Below are positions 5,962 through 9,915 of a stretch of 9,915 bases of DNA, piece by piece. The translations under genes and the position numbers were made by a program. Each line of letters opens with the position of its first letter. Positions within the stretch are counted from its first letter, which is position 1. The notes under the pieces were generated by a model. The model saw nothing but the letters and a program-made list of their open reading frames with translations. It ran no database searches and was not told where the DNA came from. The stretch comes from Candidatus Njordarchaeota archaeon (lineage in GTDB: Archaea > Thermoproteota > JANJXX01 > Panguiarchaeales > Panguiarchaeaceae), in contig JAGSHR010000148.1 in assembly GCA_029855985.1 (NCBI GenBank), positions 1 through 9,915 of the forward strand. Direction: 5' to 3'.

Positions 5962-6936
5962 ATGCCATTAACTTATAGGGGGAACAGCAAGGGTTTTTTC
6001 TTTTGGTTAAGCGTTTATATTAGTTATGTTAGGACGACTCTAGTTTATTTCTTTGTGTTCCTTTCTCTCATACTGATCACTATTTTCATATCAGAATCAA
6101 AGCTTTCAATTGAGATAATTGCCGCTTATCTTACTTTAAATAAGGAACCAGGGAACGCAGTGGAGGGTCTCTCCCTCATCCTCGTTTATTTCATTGAGTT
6201 ATCACCTCTTATGGCTTTCCTAGAGTTGAGGACATTGGAGAAAGAGAGAAAAATGGAGATAATTGCTAGCCGGTTAAGGGGGCATATTATTGTTGTTGGC
6301 GTTGGTCACCTCGGTAAACGCGTAGTAGATAGACTTGAGAAAATGGGTATAGATTACGTTGTGATAGTTTTACCTGAATCTAAGTTCACGAATGAGAAAG
6401 TGATGGAGCTTATAGAGAAAGGGCGGCCAGTTATTTTTGGGAACGCTTTGTTGGATTCCGTGTTGTTGAAAGCTGGAGTTAAAAACGCGAGTTCTATAAT
6501 ATTGACTCCGAACAATGACTCAATAAATGCTTTGATCGCTAAAAAAGCCAAGAAGCTCAACCCTAATCTCAAAACTGTTGTGAGAATATACGATGATGAT
6601 TTCGCTGAAATCCTAGCAAAGAGCGGTTTTGCTGACGAAATTATCAGTACTACAGCAATCGCTGTTGACCGCTACATTTTAGGAACCTTTATGGATATAT
6701 CAAAGCCAAAAAATGAACCAGTACTCGTAAAAGTTCACAATGAAGAACTTTTCAATGGGAAAACAATACTGGAAATCGAGAAATCCCTTGGTGTAAACAT
6801 CATAGGTATCAGAAGGAATGGTAAATGGATTAAGATCTGCCATAATACCGTTATAGAGCATGGGGATGAACTACTGTTAACAGCCACACCCGAGAAACTT
6901 GGGAAAATAATCAGTAAAAGATATAATCCCGTTTAA
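5962..6936 (+). CDS. Two-TM protein with RCK_N (TrkA-N) and RCK_C domains
   Basis: ATG 5962 gives 324 residues; TTG 5959 is the alternative. GGGT eight bases ahead may serve as ribosome site. Residues 24-44 and 67-87 are membrane segments, and a charged helix leads into a Rossmann domain at about 107-225. That domain has the glycine motif GVGHLG (113-118), then GNALLDSVLLKAGV and an NNDSINALIAKKA helix, which are standard RCK_N/TrkA-N features. Residues about 251-318 form an RCK_C domain ending with the HGDELLLTATPE strand. RCK domains bind NAD(H), ATP or c-di-AMP and gate potassium channels or transporters. The TM1-loop-TM2-RCK order mimics a MthK-type channel, but the loop (about 45-66) has no TVGYG-like selectivity filter. 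The usual acidic residue at the end of strand 2 is also replaced (VVIVLPES). It may therefore be a regulatory subunit, a non-K+ channel or a sensor. Confidence 0.9.
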   Translation: MPLTYRGNSKGFFFWLSVYISYVRTTLVYFFVFLSLILITIFISESKLSIEIIAAYLTLNKEPGNAVEGLSLILVYFIELSPLMAFLELRTLEKERKMEIIASRLRGHIIVVGVGHLGKRVVDRLEKMGIDYVVIVLPESKFTNEKVMELIEKGRPVIFGNALLDSVLLKAGVKNASSIILTPNNDSINALIAKKAKKLNPNLKTVVRIYDDDFAEILAKSGFADEIISTTAIAVDRYILGTFMDISKPKNEPVLVKVHNEELFNGKTILEIEKSLGVNIIGIRRNGKWIKICHNTVIEHGDELLLTATPEKLGKIISKRYNPV

Positions 6937-6949
6937 TGAGTTGAGTATG

Positions 6950-6976
6950 AAAAAATGTTATAAAATTTTAGTTTTT
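6950..6976. terminator. Convergent poly-T terminators
   Basis: Between the converging RCK and PAP2 genes, the plus strand has T5 at 6972-6976 after the RCK stop. The minus strand has T6 at 6955-6950 after the PAP2 stop. The 45-base gap is enough for archaeal T-run termination on both sides. Confidence 0.5.
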
Positions 6977-6981
6977 GTGGT

Positions 6982-7710
6982 TCATATGTAGGAGGATAGT
7001 AAGAAGATGGAAACTAAGGTTGCTAGTATTAATGCGAGTAGTAGTCTGGGCATCCAATATTTGTCCTCTGGTTCCTCTTTTGGTATGTATTTATCAGATA
7101 ACCAACCTGCGAAATAAGCCAGTAAGAATCCCGCTATCTCGTCTGCTATAACGTGTTGTCTAACGAAAAGTGTTGATAGCATTACCAGAACTGCTATACC
7201 CCAGAATATGTACTTGTATTTGGGGTACTCTGCAGATAAATGATATGCCGCTATGCTGGAGTTAGCTGCATGCAAACTAGGGAAACAGTTCAGCGGTCTA
7301 TCGGATTCATAGTATTTCGCCATTACCCTCTCAAAGAAGTTTGGTGAATTGGTGCTTATACTCGGTCTTATCATTTCCACGGGGAACACGATGTATACAA
7401 TGAAGGAGACTAGGTATATTAGAAAGAGAGACGAGAAGAATCTCAGTGACCTCTGGGGTTTGATGTACGCGAAATACGCTATCGTATACAGTACGAATGG
7501 GTAAAAAATGAACACATAAATTATGGCAAATTCCCACACGGGTGGAATCGCGTTGTCTAGTGGTGTTGCAAGAGAATAACCGTGCTCGTAAATTGAATTA
7601 ATGAAATCGTACATAGGTATCGCTAAAATCGCGTAAACTATGATAAAGAAAGTGTTTCTTACAAACCAAAACCAAAATTTATCGCTCATAAGGATTTTCC
7701 TTATTTCCAT
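6982..7710 (-). CDS. PAP2-family integral membrane phosphatase/transferase
   Basis: The protein has 242 residues from ATG 7710, chosen because AGGAGG (7725-7720) sits nine bases ahead; the in-frame ATG at 7728 would overlap that site. About six hydrophobic segments occur (about 14-33, 58-82, 92-110, 145-160, 166-183, 224-240). The PAP2 signatures are present: NCFPSLHA (141-148, conserved PSxxH) and STLFVRQHVIADEIAG (179-194) with catalytic H186 and partner D190. The wording FPSLHA plus QHxxxD, rather than SRxxxxxH, is closer to the inositol-phosphorylceramide-synthase-like PAP2 branch than to classic phosphatidate phosphatases. Such enzymes remove or move phosphate groups on lipid or polyprenyl phosphates at the membrane. 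The actual substrate is unknown. The gene is convergent with the RCK gene and divergent from the secreted glycoprotein gene. Confidence 0.9.
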   Translation of the reverse strand: MEIRKILMSDKFWFWFVRNTFFIIVYAILAIPMYDFINSIYEHGYSLATPLDNAIPPVWEFAIIYVFIFYPFVLYTIAYFAYIKPQRSLRFFSSLFLIYLVSFIVYIVFPVEMIRPSISTNSPNFFERVMAKYYESDRPLNCFPSLHAANSSIAAYHLSAEYPKYKYIFWGIAVLVMLSTLFVRQHVIADEIAGFLLAYFAGWLSDKYIPKEEPEDKYWMPRLLLALILATLVSIFLLSSYI

Positions 7711-7719
7711 ACCGTTTGG

Positions 7720-7725
7720 CCTCCT
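7720..7725 (-). promoter_or_regulatory. Ribosome binding site AGGAGG deciding the PAP2 start
   Basis: A full AGGAGG lies nine bases before ATG 7710. It begins three bases inside a reading frame that would start at ATG 7728. This supports the shorter protein. Confidence 0.65.
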
Positions 7726-7875
7726 CATTAAATTTTAAAAGGTAGTTAAGGGTATGTCTTGAAGTATTAACGTTTTTCGGTTCGTATCACAATAAGTGAT
7801 AAAAACAGGCTTATAAAATTAATGAAAATTTTTTCATATCGGAACTCATGATTCTATCTTCAAAACAAACTTTAA

Positions 7876-7918
7876 AACAAAGGGTAGGGGTTCACTGCGT
7901 TTCAATACCCATTTTGTT
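7876..7918. repeat. Imperfect inverted repeat between divergent genes
   Basis: AACAAAGGGTA (7876-7886) pairs with TACCCATTTTGTT (7906-7918) apart from a two-base bulge, around a 19-base loop. It lies midway between the diverging PAP2 and secreted-protein genes, where a shared operator would sit. A leader hairpin of a longer transcript is the alternative. Confidence 0.35.
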
Positions 7919-7952
7919 GCTCTCTCATCTTTTTATAGAGAATTCCCCAGTA

Positions 7953-7963
7953 ATTATATTTAA
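7953..7963 (+). promoter_or_regulatory. Putative TATA box of the secreted-protein gene
   Basis: ATTATATTTAA about 40 bases before ATG 7999 shares its TTATATTTAA core with the RCK gene promoter. A start near 7983 leaves a leader of about 16 bases, just enough for the ribosome site AAGGTG (7986-7991), seven bases before the ATG. Confidence 0.55.
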
Positions 7964-7998
7964 TGAATAAATTCTTGCTTTTTCTAAGGTGCCAAAAT

Positions 7999-9915
7999 AT
8001 GAGCAAAAAAGTCGCCGTAATTGTTGTCGTAATACTATTCACAAGCATTATGTTCACTGCCAATGCACCAGTTCAAACAAAAGCTGGCGAACCAATACTA
8101 TCAAATCAAGCTATAAGCAGTTTAACAGAGTACACCGTTCACGACTGGGGTATAAGTGTCGGAAAAGCAAAATTGGAAATAGAGGGCAAATATTCTAACC
8201 TAACTGCACCGCTAAACGAACTTTTAAACAGTGTCCTAAGAGGATTTGACCATGGAAAAATGACTATCGTTGTTGGAAAAGTCTACGAGGAAGTAAAAAT
8301 CGCTTACATTGCCCCCATGTTAGTTCTCGGTAACGACATAGAAATAAACGAAACAACACTACAACTATTATCCCCTCTATTAAAACTAAACGCTTCATTA
8401 TCAACGATACCGACAATGAAACTCGACAAGGGAACGGGTGTACCCGTAGGAACGATTCTAAACATTCTAAGCGAAGTAATAGGGGTAATTCCGGGAAACC
8501 TAACACTTTCAAACATCTTCAACATGATAAACTTCACCACACCCAATCCGCCAAATAATACAACTTTCCCAACTAACCTTACCCTGTATACAAGCACACC
8601 ATACAATTATTCTCAAGAAGCAATATTGCCCCCAATGCCACTGCTAGATCCAAATAACCTGCCCTACTATGCATCAATATGGAGCGGTGTAATTCAAAGC
8701 TTTCTACCTGGAATAAAGGGAACTGTCATAAACATGGATGATGCTTACGAGTTCCGCGCACATGGAACCAACACTACTCAAATTAACAATACCTCGACGC
8801 TAACAACCCAAGTAAAGCTTGTAGCAAAATATAATAAGACAACGGGAATAGAGGAAGCGTTCTACTTAGACCTATCATTGACATATGTTAACGGTACAGA
8901 CAAAGTAAAACTATACTTAACAACAGCGATGAAACATATCAACAGCGAAAGACTCTCATTTGCATTGAGGGATGGAGATAGCTTGAAATTGATGGTAACG
9001 GATCTCTCACACACTGCGATACCCACGCTATTAGAAAATGTTCCTGGATTCTTCAATATAACTGCGATCGACCAGTTTTTATCCATATTCCAGGACTCAA
9101 ACGTAACCTTCACCTACTATGACGCGAAATCACAAAGCGGAATCGATTTATTCTATAATATATTATTTAGGGGTAAAGTAGGGCAAAACTCAACTCAAAC
9201 ATATTTGAGCGCGCTGACACCAATTTCTCCATACATATTGCCAACATGGGAATTACAGGCATCAATGGGGCAACTCATAAACGAGGCGCTTGCAACCCAA
9301 ATAGTGAACCTAATATTCGCAAATATAACATCAAGCAGCCCCAACACCATTTTGAAAGTTAAGGGTGATTACAGGTTCCTACTACATGGAACACCAAGTA
9401 ACTTTGATTATGCTGCTATCCTCAGTGAAATCAAAATCTTCTACAGAAACGTGACGAGAAGCATAACAAACCCAGGTGTTAGCGCCAATATGACAATCAA
9501 GATATGGTTCACCTACAGTAAAATGGGGTACTTAACCGAGATTGGAGGCAAGTTTAGTATTGACGATATTGCATTCGATACTAATGGTAACGGTGACTTT
9601 TCCGACGAAGCTCACGCGGGTAACTTCTACTACAAGTTTTCAATAAACCGGGTTACTGAATCAGCATCTTTAATCGGGTTACTAGGAGAGACAATAGTTA
9701 ACCCACCAGATCCAGATCCCAATTCTAGCGCATGGAGCGATGCTACCCCCAAACTAAAAGCGGGTCCCATAGTTGAATCACTGGATAGCAATCCCCCAAG
9801 TATTTTTGGGGTAAAAGTGGATTATAACATGACCGATAATGGTGTTCTTGTGTTCATCTCGACTAATGTTTCGGATGATAGTGGTATCCTAAACGTAACA
9901 GTGAACTATTGGTAC
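7999..9915 (+). CDS. Secreted, heavily N-glycosylated surface protein, 3' end beyond right edge
   Basis: The frame is open from ATG 7999 to the window edge (639 codons, no stop). AAGGTG seven bases ahead supports the start. Residues 1-23 are a signal peptide: KK, a hydrophobic core VAVIVVVILF, and a TANA cleavage site after A23. I count about 24 N-X-S/T sequons, spread evenly, so the mature chain is probably outside the cell and glycosylated. Middle regions alternate amphipathic helices and strands and match no family I know. Residues 527-537 (DTNGNGDFSDE) resemble an EF-hand or thrombospondin-type-3 calcium loop. A proline/aspartate linker (about 568-578) follows. The segment from about 599 to the edge (with VSDDSGILNVTVNYWY) looks like the start of an Ig/fibronectin-like beta sandwich. 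It may be an S-layer-associated, adhesion or large archaeal surface protein. The membrane anchor, if any, lies outside the window. Confidence 0.88.
   Translation, partial: MSKKVAVIVVVILFTSIMFTANAPVQTKAGEPILSNQAISSLTEYTVHDWGISVGKAKLEIEGKYSNLTAPLNELLNSVLRGFDHGKMTIVVGKVYEEVKIAYIAPMLVLGNDIEINETTLQLLSPLLKLNASLSTIPTMKLDKGTGVPVGTILNILSEVIGVIPGNLTLSNIFNMINFTTPNPPNNTTFPTNLTLYTSTPYNYSQEAILPPMPLLDPNNLPYYASIWSGVIQSFLPGIKGTVINMDDAYEFRAHGTNTTQINNTSTLTTQVKLVAKYNKTTGIEEAFYLDLSLTYVNGTDKVKLYLTTAMKHINSERLSFALRDGDSLKLMVTDLSHTAIPTLLENVPGFFNITAIDQFLSIFQDSNVTFTYYDAKSQSGIDLFYNILFRGKVGQNSTQTYLSALTPISPYILPTWELQASMGQLINEALATQIVNLIFANITSSSPNTILKVKGDYRFLLHGTPSNFDYAAILSEIKIFYRNVTRSITNPGVSANMTIKIWFTYSKMGYLTEIGGKFSIDDIAFDTNGNGDFSDEAHAGNFYYKFSINRVTESASLIGLLGETIVNPPDPDPNSSAWSDATPKLKAGPIVESLDSNPPSIFGVKVDYNMTDNGVLVFISTNVSDDSGILNVTVNYWY

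Noticed and set aside
7989..8198. 69-codon plus-strand ORF overlapping the secreted-protein start
   Set aside because: It starts inside the ribosome site of the real gene, is in another frame, and has a Lys/Asn/Arg/Cys-rich composition unlike a protein.
8264..9113. Minus-strand ORFs of 82, 100 and 83 codons
   Set aside because: They are antisense to the secreted glycoprotein gene, which has a signal peptide, ribosome site and an unbroken frame.
1..9915. CRISPR array, insertion sequence or tRNA/rRNA genes
   Set aside because: No regularly spaced repeats, no transposase frame or terminal inverted repeats, and no tRNA or rRNA pattern were seen on either strand.

Overview
This is an AT-rich archaeal window. 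Three things point to archaea: TATA/BRE-like boxes about 25 bases before the inferred transcription starts, GAGG/GGTG ribosome sites ahead of ATG, GTG and TTG starts, and short T-runs at gene ends. Gene content (RCK-type nucleotide-binding membrane protein, PAP2 enzyme, PfkB kinase, heavily N-glycosylated secreted protein) also fits an archaeon. An Asgard or deep TACK lineage is possible, but there is no marker gene to settle it.

Layout. (1) Bases 1-996, minus strand: the first 332 codons of a gene that runs off the left edge. Its C-terminal half has the spaced acidic residues of a PIN-domain nuclease. (2) Bases 997-1410: a divergent promoter region with a small inverted repeat and a direct repeat just before the next start. 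(3) Bases 1411-3381, plus: a roughly 10-TM protein of no recognised family, with two beta-rich soluble segments that may be PH-like. (4) Bases 3524-4105, plus: a small protein whose C-terminal 110 residues look like one lobe of a SAVED/CARF-type nucleotide sensor. (5) Bases 4106-4564: no intact gene, but a possible frameshifted relic. (6) Bases 4565-5533, minus: a PfkB-family sugar or nucleoside kinase. (7) Bases 5534-5958: a divergent intergenic region with a possible 39-codon ORF. (8) Bases 5962-6936, plus: a two-TM protein with RCK_N and RCK_C domains and no K+ selectivity filter. (9) Bases 6982-7710, minus: a PAP2-family membrane phosphatase or transferase. (10) Bases 7999-9915, plus: a secreted protein with a signal peptide, about 24 N-glycosylation sequons and an Ig-like C-terminal segment, running off the right edge.

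How they may work together. Most genes appear singly transcribed and their neighbours face in different directions, so there is little operon logic. The exception is the left block. There a possible PIN nuclease, a large membrane protein and a putative cyclic-nucleotide sensor lie side by side, which could be part of an unusual nucleotide-signalled response or defence locus. No CD-NTase, Cas10 or other second-messenger synthase is visible, so this remains an inference. On the right, a PAP2 enzyme (possible polyprenyl-phosphate chemistry) is divergent from a heavily glycosylated surface protein, a weak hint of shared envelope work.
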